Assembly: GCA_930987725.1 (NCBI GenBank)
Contig: CAKNKY010000026.1
Coordinates: 1 to 32,685, forward strand
Reading direction: 5' to 3'
DNA length: 32,685 nucleotides
DNA from: an uncultured Anaeromassilibacillus sp.
GTDB lineage: Bacteria; Bacillota; Clostridia; Oscillospirales; Acutalibacteraceae
Made by a program: the position numbers and the translations under genes. The notes under the pieces were generated by a model. The model was not told the DNA's origin. It saw nothing but the letters and a program-made list of their open reading frames with translations, and searched no databases. Positions 17,333 to 25,078 of the stretch are shown in pieces; position 1 is the first letter of the stretch; the number at the start of each line of letters is the position of its first letter.

Positions 17333-18733
17333 ATGGCAGACACCATTGCCGCGATCTCCACGGCGCAGGCGCCGGGCGGGATCGGCCTGATCCGCGTTTC
17401 CGGCCCGCAGGCGCACGCGATCGCCGGCCGCGTGTTCACGGCGAAGAACGGGAACCCCCTTTCCGCCGCGAAGGGATACACGGCGCACTACGGGCGTGTG
17501 CACGAAGCGTCGTTTTCCCCGGAATCCGGCGTTTCTGTGGAAAACCCGGAGGACATTGACGAGGCGATTGCGATTGTATACCGCGGGCCTGCGAGCTTCA
17601 CGGGCGAGGACGTGGCGGAGCTTTCGTGCCACGGCGGGCTTTACCTGCTGCGGCGCACGCTGCGCGCCCTGTGTGAGGCGGGGGCCAGACCGGCGCAGCC
17701 GGGTGAGTTCACGCGCCGGGCGTTCCTCAACGGGAAGCTCGGCCTCACGGAGGCGGAGTCCGTGATGGGGCTGATCTCCGCGCGCGGGGAACAGGCGGCG
17801 CGCGCCGCGCTTGCGGGCCACGACGGCGCGCTCGAGCGGCGGATCCGCCAGGTGCGGGAAACGCTGCTCACGGCGGCGGGCCATCTCTCCGCCTGGGCCG
17901 ATTACCCGGAGGAGGATCTGCCGGAGGTGAGCGAAGCGGAGCTGCGCCGCGTGTTCGGCGAGGCCGGGCGCAATCTGGACGCGCTTCTGGATTCGTTTGA
18001 CGCGGGCCGCGCGCTGCGCGAGGGTGTGGACACGGTGATTGCGGGCCGCCCGAACGCCGGGAAATCGACGCTCATGAACCTGCTGGCCGGGTGTGAGCGG
18101 TCGATTGTGACGGACGTGGCCGGCACGACGCGCGACATTGTGGAGGAAACGGTGCTCGTGGGCGGCGTGCCGCTGCGACTGGCCGACACGGCCGGCCTGC
18201 GCGACACCGAGGACGCGGTGGAGCGGATCGGCGTGGAGCGCGCGCGCGACAGGCTGCGCTCGGCGCAGCTCGTGCTGGCAGTGTTCGATTCCTCCCGCGC
18301 GATAGGGGAGGAGGACCGGGAACTCGCGGAAGCCTGCGCCTCTGTGCCCGCCGTGGCGGTGGTGAACAAGAGCGATCTGCCCACAGAATTTGATGAAACG
18401 TATATTGAAAAGTATTTTAAACAAATTGTATTCCTTTCTGCGAAGAGCGGGGAGGGAATGGAGAAGCTGGCGCGGGCGATAGGGGAGGTACTGCGGACGT
18501 CTCAGATTGACCCGAACGAGGGGATGCTGTTCACGGAGCGGCAGCGGAGCGCGGCGCAGCGCGCGCGGTCGTTCCTGCGGGAGGCGGAGCAGGCGCTGGA
18601 CGCCGGGTTCACGCTGGACGCGGTGACGGTGTCGCTGGAGAGCGCCATTGAATCGCTGCTTGAACTGACGGGCGAGCGTGTCACCGAGGCCGTCGTCGAC
18701 GAAGTCTTCTCCCATTTCTGTGTCGGCAAGTAA
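17333..18733 (+). CDS. mnmE: tRNA modification GTPase MnmE
   Basis: A 466-residue GTPase that with MnmG installs the 5-carboxymethylaminomethyl group on wobble uridine 34. The N-terminal tetrahydrofolate-binding domain is about 1-120. The G domain has G1 GRPNAGKS at 238-245, G2 in GTTRDIVEE from 264, G3 DTAGLR at 285-290 and G4 NKSD near 345. The C-terminal FCVGK contains the family cysteine. AAGGAGG precedes the ATG. Its partner mnmG lies downstream but is separated by 1.66 kb of non-coding repeats, an unusual break in this gene pair. Confidence 0.97.
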   Translation: MADTIAAISTAQAPGGIGLIRVSGPQAHAIAGRVFTAKNGNPLSAAKGYTAHYGRVHEASFSPESGVSVENPEDIDEAIAIVYRGPASFTGEDVAELSCHGGLYLLRRTLRALCEAGARPAQPGEFTRRAFLNGKLGLTEAESVMGLISARGEQAARAALAGHDGALERRIRQVRETLLTAAGHLSAWADYPEEDLPEVSEAELRRVFGEAGRNLDALLDSFDAGRALREGVDTVIAGRPNAGKSTLMNLLAGCERSIVTDVAGTTRDIVEETVLVGGVPLRLADTAGLRDTEDAVERIGVERARDRLRSAQLVLAVFDSSRAIGEEDRELAEACASVPAVAVVNKSDLPTEFDETYIEKYFKQIVFLSAKSGEGMEKLARAIGEVLRTSQIDPNEGMLFTERQRSAAQRARSFLREAEQALDAGFTLDAVTVSLESAIESLLELTGERVTEAVVDEVFSHFCVGK

Positions 18734-18736
18734 CCA

Positions 18737-18942
18737 CCAGGCTGAGCCTGAACGCACGCCGCCAGGCTGAGCCTGGACGCATGTCGCCAGACTGAGTCTG
18801 GACGCAAGTCGCGGGTCGCGGCGTCCCGCCGCTTGCGGGGCGGAGATCCGTTTGCGCGCATGACGCGCCAGGCTGAGCCTGGACGCAAGACGCGGAGGCG
18901 CGTCGTCCCGCCGCTTGCGGGGCGGAGATCCATTTGCGCGCA
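18737..18942. repeat. Tandem palindromes (CCAGGCTGAGCCTGG type) with 81-bp duplication
   Basis: Four copies of a 15-bp palindrome lie just after mnmE: 18,737-18,750 (last base altered), 18,762-18,776, 18,787-18,801 and 18,868-18,882, each followed by ACGCA. The third reads CCAGACTGAGTCTGG, so both stem arms changed together. The third and fourth copies start an 81-bp tandem duplication that also carries CCCGCCGCTTGCGGGGCGG and GAGATCC(G/A)TTTGCGCGCA. Confidence 0.85.
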
Positions 18943-18996
18943 TATCGCGTGCCTGGGTATACTTCCGGGGAAGTTTTGCCTGCGCGCAGCAAAAAC

Positions 18997-19260
18997 TTGA
19001 AAGTTTTACTCGATTTTTTTCAAAAAATCGCAGATTCCAAAGACAGAGTCTTTGGTCGCAGCCCGCAGGCTGCGAAAGAACTTTAGCGTCAGCAAGCTCA
19101 GGAGGGGAGGAGAAACAGTCCAGTGGACTGTTTCTCCGCGGGGAACCCTAGCGAGGGGTTCCCCGTGCCGGGGTACCGGGTTCGCTTCGCTCCCCGGGGT
19201 GCGCTGCGGGCTGGCCGCCGGAGGCGGGCAAACACCGGGGTAAGGCGAGTGCCTCGGGCC
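18997..19260 (+). repeat. Head of hairpin array
   Basis: A chain of stem-loops: 19,011-19,030 (CGATTTTTT/AAAAAATCG), 19,037-19,055 (CCAAAGAC/GTCTTTGG), 19,056-19,075 (TCGCAGCC/GGCTGCGA), 19,109-19,137 (a perfect 14-bp stem, GGAGAAACAGTCCA, with a one-base centre) and 19,140-19,164 (GGGGAACCC/GGGTTCCCC). The first ~125 bp recur at 24,064-24,190. No open frame with a ribosome site is present. Confidence 0.85.
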
Positions 19261-19274
19261 ACTCCGGGCTGGCT

Positions 19275-20320
19275 GAACTTTGATGAAACAGCAGATAAGC
19301 TGTTTCATTGAAGTTCATGCCGTTTGGCCGCCAAGGGCGGACAAACACCGGGGTAAGGCGAGTGCCTCGGGCCGCTGCGAGCTGGCTGAACATTCATTTG
19401 ACGGGACGCAACCGTCAAATGGAGGTTCACGCCGTTTGTCCGCCAAAGGCGGACAAACACCGGCTTCGCTCCCCGGAGTGCGCTGCGGTGAAGGGAATTC
19501 TTTTCGCGGCGCAGCGAGGTGTCTCGGGCCACTGCGGGCTGGCTGAACATTCATTTGATGGGACGCAACCGTCAAATGGAGGTTCACGCCGTTTGGCCGC
19601 CGGAGGCGGGCAAACACCAGGGCGCAGCGAGGTGTTTCGAGCCACTCCGGGCTGGCTGAACTTTGATGGAACAGCAGATGAGCTGTTCCATTGAAGTTCA
19701 CGCCGTTTGGCCGCCGGAGGCGGGCAAACACCGGCTTCGCTCCCCTGGGATGCGCTGCGGTGAGGGAATTCTTTTCGCGGCGCAGAGAGTGTTTCGAGCC
19801 ACTCCGGGCTGGCGGAACATTCATTTGACGGGACGCAACCGTCAAATGGAGGTTCACGCCGTTTGTCCGCCAAAGGCGGACAAACACCGGCTTCGCTCCC
19901 CGGGGTGCGCTGCGGTGAGGGATTCCTTTTCGCGGCGCAGCGAGGTGTCTCGGGCCACTCCGGGCTGGCTGAACTTTGATGGAACAGCAGATGAGCTGTT
20001 CCATTGAAGTTCACGCCGTTTGGCCGCCAAAGGCGGACAAACACCGGCTTCGCTCCCCGGGGTGCGCTGCGGGCAAAGTTTTCTTTTTCGGGGCGCTGCG
20101 AGTGCCTCGGGCCACTCCGGGCTGGCTGAACTTTGATGAAACAGCAGATGAGCTGTTTCATTGAAGTTCACGCCGTTTGGCCGCCAAGGGCGGACAAACA
20201 CCGGGGTAAGGCAAGTGCCTCGGGCCACTCCGGGCTGGCTGAACATTCATTTGACGGGACGCAACCGTCAAATGGAGGTTCACGCCGTTTGGCCGCCAAG
20301 GGCGGACAAACACCGGACAA
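19275..20320 (+). repeat. Array of eight hairpin units, 113/157-bp periodicity
   Basis: Each unit has a flank (CGGGCTGGCTGAAC), a long stem-loop closed by GAAC...GTTC, then GTTTG(G/T)CCGCC...CAAAC as a second stem. Stem-loops lie at 19,275-19,316, 19,388-19,428, 19,545-19,585, 19,658-19,699, 19,815-19,855, 19,971-20,012, 20,128-20,169 and 20,241-20,281. Start-to-start steps are 113, 157, 113, 157, 156, 157 and 113 bp. Two inner stems alternate: GATGAAACAGC/GCTGTTTCAT (or GATGGAACAGC/GCTGTTCCAT) and CATTTGACGG/CCGTCAAATG. The longer steps contain an extra ~44 bp, usually with GCTCCCCGGGGTGC. Overlapping open frames in all directions are by-products of the repeats. Confidence 0.92.
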
Positions 20321-20393
20321 ACACAGGACAAAATATCCTATACAAATCATTATATGTTATTGATATCATACTTTTCGTAAAGCAGGTGACAGG

Positions 20394-22283
20394 ATGAAAT
20401 ACTTCGGGGGAAGCTGTGACGTGGCGGTGATCGGCGCGGGCCATGCGGGGATTGAGGCCGGTCTTGCCGCGGCGCGGCTGGGCTGCCGAACCATACTATT
20501 CACCATCAACATGGACGCTGTGGGAAACTGCCCGTGCAATCCTTCCATTGGCGGCACGGCAAAAGGACACCTCGTGCGCGAGATTGACGCGCTCGGCGGT
20601 GAAATGGGGCGCGCCGCGGACGCCGCCACCATTCAGAGCCGTATGCTGAACCTGGGCAAGGGCCCCGCGGTGCATTCCCTGCGCGCGCAGATCGACCGCA
20701 GGCTTTACAGCCAGATCATGAAGCACACGCTCGAACTGCAGCCGAACCTGCTGCTGCGGCAGGCGGAGATCGTCTCCCTGGAACGTGACGGGGAAGAGTG
20801 GCTGCTGACCACGCGCATGGAGGCGCAGATCCGCGCGAAGGCCGTGATCCTTGCCACAGGCACCTTTTTGGCCGGGCGGATCTATGTGGGCGACGTCTCC
20901 TATGAGAGCGGGCCGGACGGATTGTTCCCCGCGGCGTTTCTGAGCGGTTCTCTGCGCAAACTTGGCCTTTCGCTGCGCCGGTTCAAGACCGGGACGCCCG
21001 CCCGCGTGCTGCGCTCGAGCATAGACTTTTCCAACCTGGAGGTGCAGCACGGGGACGAGCCGCCGGAGCCGTTTTCCTACGACACGGAGCCGGGCACGGT
21101 GCAGAACAAGGCGGTGTGCCATGTCTCGTGGACGAATGAGGAGACGAAGCGCGTGATTCTGGCGAACCTTGATCGTTCGCCGCTCTATGGCGGGAAGATC
21201 GAGGGCGTCGGCCCGCGCTACTGCCTGAGCATTGAGGACAAGATTGTCCGTTTTGCGGACAAGGAACGCCACCAGCTTTTCATTGAACCGTGCGGCATGA
21301 ATACAGAGGAAATGTATCTGCAGGGCATGAGCAGCAGTCTGCCGGAGGACGTGCAGATTGCGTTTTACCACACGATTCCGGGGCTGGAGCATGTGGAGAT
21401 CATGCGCTCCGCCTACGCCATCGAATACGACTGCGTGGATCCGCAACAGATGAACGCCACGCTGGAATTCCAGGATCTTCCCGGACTTTACGGTGCGGGC
21501 CAGTTTAACGGCAGCTCAGGATATGAGGAAGCGGCGGCGCAGGGGCTGATCGCCGGGATCAATGCGGCGCTGCACGCACAGCACAAGGAACCGTTTGTGC
21601 TCGACCGCGCGAGCTCCTACATTGGCACGTTGATCGACGATCTCGTGACGAAGGGGGTCAGCGATCCCTATCGCATGATGACGTCGCGCAGTGAATACCG
21701 GCTGATTCTGCGGCAGGACAACGCCGACGAGCGGCTGACGCCCATGGGCCGCGCGCTGGGGCTGATCTCCGACGACCGCTGGGCGCGTTTCCAGAAAAAG
21801 GAGCAGCAGAAGCAGGAGGAGCGCAAACGCGTGGAGAAAACGGTGCTGCCGCCGAGCGACGAGGTGAACCGGGCGCTGGAAGCGTGCGGGGCCTCGCCGA
21901 TCCGCACGGGCGCACGGCTGGCCGATCTGCTTCGCCGCCCGGAGGTGCACTACGCCAGCCTGATCGCCGTTGACCCCACGCGGCCGGATTACCCGAAGGC
22001 TGTGTTTGAAAACGTGGAGATTGAGTTGAAATATGCGGGCTATATTGAGCGGCAGAGGGCGGCCGTGGCGGAAATGCGCCGGCTGGAAAACCGCACGCTG
22101 GCGCCCGACACGGACTATGCCTCGATCACGGGCCTGCGCATGGAGGCGCGGGAAAAGCTGAAAAAGGTGCGGCCCTCCTCAGTGGGGCAGGCTTCGCGGA
22201 TCAGCGGTGTGAGCCCGGCCGACATTTCCGTGCTGCTGGTGTGGCTTTCGCAGCAGCGCGGACGAAAGGAGGGGCAGGCGTGA
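20394..22283 (+). CDS. mnmG: tRNA uridine modification enzyme MnmG
   Basis: A 629-residue FAD-dependent partner of MnmE. The FAD-binding loop is GAGHAG at 14-19, followed by EAGLAAARLG. GGTAKGHLVREIDALGGEMG and the RMLNLGKGPAVHSLRAQ segment are typical, as are ATGTFL and the C-terminal SRQRQ-like region and alpha-helical domain that binds MnmE (AREKLKKVRPSSVGQASRISGV). The ATG has a modest AGG upstream. A roughly 70-bp AT-rich stretch (20,322-20,393) after the hairpin array is the only obvious promoter space. The stop overlaps the rsmG start. Confidence 0.97.
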   Translation: MKYFGGSCDVAVIGAGHAGIEAGLAAARLGCRTILFTINMDAVGNCPCNPSIGGTAKGHLVREIDALGGEMGRAADAATIQSRMLNLGKGPAVHSLRAQIDRRLYSQIMKHTLELQPNLLLRQAEIVSLERDGEEWLLTTRMEAQIRAKAVILATGTFLAGRIYVGDVSYESGPDGLFPAAFLSGSLRKLGLSLRRFKTGTPARVLRSSIDFSNLEVQHGDEPPEPFSYDTEPGTVQNKAVCHVSWTNEETKRVILANLDRSPLYGGKIEGVGPRYCLSIEDKIVRFADKERHQLFIEPCGMNTEEMYLQGMSSSLPEDVQIAFYHTIPGLEHVEIMRSAYAIEYDCVDPQQMNATLEFQDLPGLYGAGQFNGSSGYEEAAAQGLIAGINAALHAQHKEPFVLDRASSYIGTLIDDLVTKGVSDPYRMMTSRSEYRLILRQDNADERLTPMGRALGLISDDRWARFQKKEQQKQEERKRVEKTVLPPSDEVNRALEACGASPIRTGARLADLLRRPEVHYASLIAVDPTRPDYPKAVFENVEIELKYAGYIERQRAAVAEMRRLENRTLAPDTDYASITGLRMEAREKLKKVRPSSVGQASRISGVSPADISVLLVWLSQQRGRKEGQA

Positions 22284-23008
22284 GCGCAGTGACGGAGCGG
22301 CTGTCGGTGCTTTTTCCACAGAACGGCCTGCTTTTGGTGGAAACTCAGATTCTTCAGCTGGATCGCTATGCCGCGCTGCTGAAGGAATGGAACGAAAAGA
22401 TGAACCTCACGGCCATCACGGACGACGAGGGGATCTGCGTGAAGCATTTTCTCGACTGCGCGCTGGCGCTGCGGTGTGTGGAATCGGCGGGCGCGAACCT
22501 TGCGGGCGGCAAGGTAATCGACGTGGGCACGGGAGCCGGGTTCCCGGGCATTGTGTGGAAGATTCTGCGGCCGGACATGGAGCTGACGCTGCTCGACAGT
22601 CTGCAGAAGCGGCTCACATTTCTCAATGAAGTGTGCGGGGAACTGGGTTTGCAGGCGGAGCTCGTGCACCTGCGCGCGGAGGAAGGCGGCCGCGACGCGC
22701 GGTACCGGCTGCAGTTTGACGCTGTGGCGGCGCGCGCGGTGGCAGGGCTGAATGTGCTGTGCGAATATTGCCTGCCGTTTGTGAAAAAGGGCGGCGTGTT
22801 TGCGGCAATGAAAGGCCCGCAGCTGAAAGAGGAGCTTCCGCAGGCGGAGGGCGCGATCCGGAAGCTGGGCGGGACGGTGCGCGGCGTGCCGCAGTATGAA
22901 TTGCCCGGGGAAGGGGAGAGGGCGGTTGCCCTGATTGCCCGGACGGGCGAGCTGAAATCGCTTTATCCGCGGCACGGAGGAAAGATCAGGAAGGAACCGC
23001 TGACGTAA
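22280..23008 (+). CDS. rsmG: 16S rRNA (guanine-N7) methyltransferase RsmG
   Basis: A 242-residue SAM-dependent methyltransferase of the GidB family that makes m7G527 (E. coli numbering) in 16S rRNA; loss gives low-level streptomycin resistance in several bacteria. I start at the GTG overlapping the mnmG stop (GTGA), 7 bp after AAAGGAGG. Motif I is VIDVGTGAGFPGIVWKI, and LTAITDDEGICVKHFLDCAL and AARAVAGLNVLCEYCLP also match the family. It closes the mnmG-rsmG pair; an AT-rich region follows at once. Confidence 0.96.
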   Translation: MSAVTERLSVLFPQNGLLLVETQILQLDRYAALLKEWNEKMNLTAITDDEGICVKHFLDCALALRCVESAGANLAGGKVIDVGTGAGFPGIVWKILRPDMELTLLDSLQKRLTFLNEVCGELGLQAELVHLRAEEGGRDARYRLQFDAVAARAVAGLNVLCEYCLPFVKKGGVFAAMKGPQLKEELPQAEGAIRKLGGTVRGVPQYELPGEGERAVALIARTGELKSLYPRHGGKIRKEPLT

Positions 23009-24063
23009 ATACAAATTTGAAAACCAAGATTTTATAAATGGTTACTACCCCTCATGGGGAGTTAATAAAATCCTTCCAAACGCTTGAAAACAAAGGATTT
23101 ATTGCAATGTGTCCGCCTTATCTCTTTATACGATTTCACACAAGTTTACTCTTTTCCTCCACACATCATAAGGGCAAAAGCAAGGGAAAGACGATAGAAA
23201 GAACGGGAGGAGAAAAATATGAAATTATTATTTATGATTGGCAATGCTGCTGTTGGCAAAATGACAGTCGGACAGGAGCTGATGAAAATAACCGGTTTAC
23301 GGTTGTTCCACAATCATATGACCATTGAACCGGTCATTGAAATCTTCGGACAGTATAACGGCGCAGTTATAAACAAACTTCGTCAGGTCGTATTTGAGGA
23401 GTTTGCAAAAACTGATAACTACGGAATGATTTTCACTTATATGTGGGCGTTTGATCAGCAGGCAGATTGGGATTATGTTGAGCAGGTCAAAAGGATTTTT
23501 GAACCGTACGGTACGGAATTCTACTACGTAGAGCTGGTTGCATCCCGCAAAGTGCGCTTGGAAAGAAACGCAACGGAAAATCGTCTTTTACACAAAGCAT
23601 CAAAAAGGAATGTTGAGCTATCAAATCAGATACTTATCAGCGATGACACGCAATATCGATTGGAAAGCATGGATGGAGAAATCTCCTTTGATAACTACAT
23701 GAAAATAGACAATACGAACCTTGCGCCAGAGACTGTTGCGCAGATGATAAAAAAGCAATTTAATCTTTGACTCAAATATCAGATGTTCTGAGCACAAACC
23801 GCAGGTTTGTGCGAGGGGTGTATTTCGCTCTTAAATACCGCAGACTTTTACTTCCCGAGAAAGCAGTTAGGCATTCGGATAAATAAAAGTTCTTGTTTCG
23901 GCTCGTAAGGGCAAAAACAAGGGTAAACAGATAAGGTTTGAACGAAAAACAGGCGTGAAGCCTTGAAAAATCAATGTTTTTTGAGGATTAGATAATTATA
24001 TTATAATTTTATTTTTATGTATGAAGCGATCTTCCTATGTTTTAAAAGAACACACGCTTGTTA
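23009..24063. other. AT-rich island containing a single kinase gene
   Basis: Base composition drops sharply from the rsmG stop to the second hairpin element. The non-coding flanks (23,009-23,218 and 23,771-24,063) hold small hairpins, including CCCCTCATGGGG near 23,048-23,059 and a perfect GCACAAACC/GGTTTGTGC stem at 23,799-23,819. A 28-bp imperfect direct repeat (TAAGGGCAAAA(G/A)CAAGGG core, 23 of 28 matches) lies at 23,169-23,196 and 23,906-23,933, on either side of the gene. No transposase or integrase is present. Confidence 0.7.
23219..23770 (+). CDS. P-loop kinase-like protein (shikimate-kinase/AAA-like)
   Basis: A 183-residue P-loop protein. The nucleotide-binding loop is GNAAVGKMT from residue 8, with Met where Ser/Thr usually follows the Lys. 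This Met and the following GQELMKITGLRLFHNHMTIE are a pattern I recognise from small proteins labelled shikimate kinase or AAA family ATPase in Firmicutes; the true substrate is not known. FYYVELVASRKVRLERNATENRL gives the expected lid/arginine region. GGGAGGAG precedes the ATG. Codon use is AT-rich and unlike the neighbours, and flanking direct repeats point to horizontal gain. It has no functional link to the adjacent tRNA/rRNA modification genes that I can see. Confidence 0.8.
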   Translation: MKLLFMIGNAAVGKMTVGQELMKITGLRLFHNHMTIEPVIEIFGQYNGAVINKLRQVVFEEFAKTDNYGMIFTYMWAFDQQADWDYVEQVKRIFEPYGTEFYYVELVASRKVRLERNATENRLLHKASKRNVELSNQILISDDTQYRLESMDGEISFDNYMKIDNTNLAPETVAQMIKKQFNL

Positions 24064-24290
24064 CTTGAAAGTTTTACTCGATTTTTTTCAAAAAATCGCA
24101 GATTCCAAATACGGCGTCTTTGGTCGCAGCCCGCAGGCTGCGAAAGAGCTTTAGCGTCAGCAGGCTCAGGAGGGGGAGGAGAAACAGTCCGCAATTTCCC
24201 TCCGGGCTGGCTGAACTTTGATGAAACAGCAGATGAGCTGTTTCATTGAAGTTCACGCCGTTTGGCCGTTCAAAACGGCCAAACACTGTT
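24064..24290 (+). repeat. Second copy of the hairpin element (head plus one unit)
   Basis: The first ~125 bp match 18,998-19,120 with few changes, including the CGATTTTTT/AAAAAATCG hairpin. The 14-bp palindrome is cut after its left arm, then one hairpin unit follows at 24,213-24,254. The trailing stem is GTTTGGCCGTT/AACGGCCAAAC, where both arms differ from the array version (CCGCC/GGCGG). It lies 22 bp before the HD-domain gene and in the same orientation as the array. Confidence 0.88.
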
Positions 24291-24311
24291 TTGATTCAGG
24301 AGGGAAGAGGA

Positions 24312-24899
24312 ATGGAAGAACGTTTGCAGAAGCAGCTGGCCTTTTGCCTGGAGATTGACAAGGCAAAAAACATTTTTCGCCAGACGCATTTATCGAACCA
24401 CGGGCGGAATGAAAACGACGCGGAACATTCCTGGCACATGGCGCTGATGGCGTATCTGCTGCGCGAATACTCGAACGGGACCGTGGACATTGCGAAGGTG
24501 ATGGCGATGTGCCTCATTCACGATATTGTGGAGATTGACGCGGGCGACACCTACGCCTATGACAACGGGGGCCTGCAGACGCAGAACGAGAGGGAGGAAG
24601 CGGCCAAGCAGCGGATCTTCTCGATTCTGCCGGAGGATCAGGCGAAGGATCTGATGGCTTTGTTTGACGAGTTCAACGCGTATGAAACGGCGGGAGCGAA
24701 GTTTGCCCATGCTATGGATAACCTGCAGCCGCTTCTGCTGAACGATAGCAACGGGGGCGGCGACTGGGTAGAACACCAGGTGACGGCGGAACAGGTGTAT
24801 GGCCGGCAGGCCAAGACGAAGCTCGGTTCCGAAACGCTGTATGAGGTGACGGACCGGATTCTGCAGAAGAATATCGAGCGGGGCAGCCTGAAAGCATGA
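24312..24899 (+). CDS. HD-domain phosphohydrolase, YfbR/HDDC2-like 5'-nucleotidase
   Basis: A 195-residue metal-dependent phosphohydrolase. The metal ligands are visible as H39 in AEHSW, H70-D71 in CLIHDIVEIDAGD, and D137 in KFAHAMDNLQP, spaced as in YfbR-type 5'-deoxynucleotidases and HDDC2. These remove phosphate from deoxynucleoside monophosphates. I start at the ATG at 24,312 after AGGAGGGAAGAGG; the frame extends upstream into the hairpin element but without a ribosome site. A strong terminator follows. The substrate is inferred from the family. Confidence 0.9.
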   Translation: MEERLQKQLAFCLEIDKAKNIFRQTHLSNHGRNENDAEHSWHMALMAYLLREYSNGTVDIAKVMAMCLIHDIVEIDAGDTYAYDNGGLQTQNEREEAAKQRIFSILPEDQAKDLMALFDEFNAYETAGAKFAHAMDNLQPLLLNDSNGGGDWVEHQVTAEQVYGRQAKTKLGSETLYEVTDRILQKNIERGSLKA

Positions 24900-24918
24900 G
24901 CGGCGCTGTCCCGGAAAG

Positions 24919-24943
24919 AAGCCCTTCGGGGCTTCTTTTTTTG
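24919..24943 (+). terminator. Rho-independent terminator after HD-domain gene
   Basis: GAAGCCC, a TTCG tetraloop and GGGCTTC are followed by seven T. It isolates the noc gene from upstream transcription. Confidence 0.93.
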
Positions 24944-24961
24944 CCGCCCCGCAGAGCGCGG

Positions 24962-24977
24962 CGTTTCACGTGAAACA
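24962..24977. promoter_or_regulatory. parS site upstream of noc
   Basis: CGTTTCACGTGAAACA matches the parS consensus at 15 of 16 positions, with only the first base different. It lies about 30 bp above the noc promoter region, so ParB binding could affect noc expression. Confidence 0.88.
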
Positions 24978-25006
24978 TTCTTTCTTTTTCAGCGGCCGCC
25001 CGCCGT

Positions 25007-25039
25007 TTGACAAATTCCATGGGCATGCCCTTCTATAAT
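25007..25039 (+). promoter_or_regulatory. Tentative noc promoter
   Basis: TTGACA (25,007-25,012) and a perfect TATAAT (25,034-25,039) are present, but the spacer is 21 bp, longer than ideal. The -10 box is likely real; the -35 partner is doubtful. Confidence 0.5.
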
Positions 25040-25078
25040 AGGAACAAAGAAACAGATTTCCACCGAGGAGGGAGCGCT

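Noticed and set aside
16160-18943. 927-codon minus-strand open frame opposite jag and mnmE
   Set aside because: Antisense to two secure genes with clear motifs; composition follows their wobble positions.
19275-20281. Integron attC array
   Set aside because: There are no cassette genes between the hairpins, no integrase, and no attC core-site pattern was recognised.
18997-20320. CRISPR array
   Set aside because: The repeats are long hairpins with conserved flanks and conserved, not unique, intervening sequence; spacing is far too large and no cas genes are present.
19148-20363. Many overlapping open frames on both strands encoding repeated peptides across the hairpin array
   Set aside because: They arise because the hairpin repeats have no stops in several frames at once. 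The 113- and 157-bp steps are not multiples of three, so the frame shifts from unit to unit, and ribosome sites are lacking.
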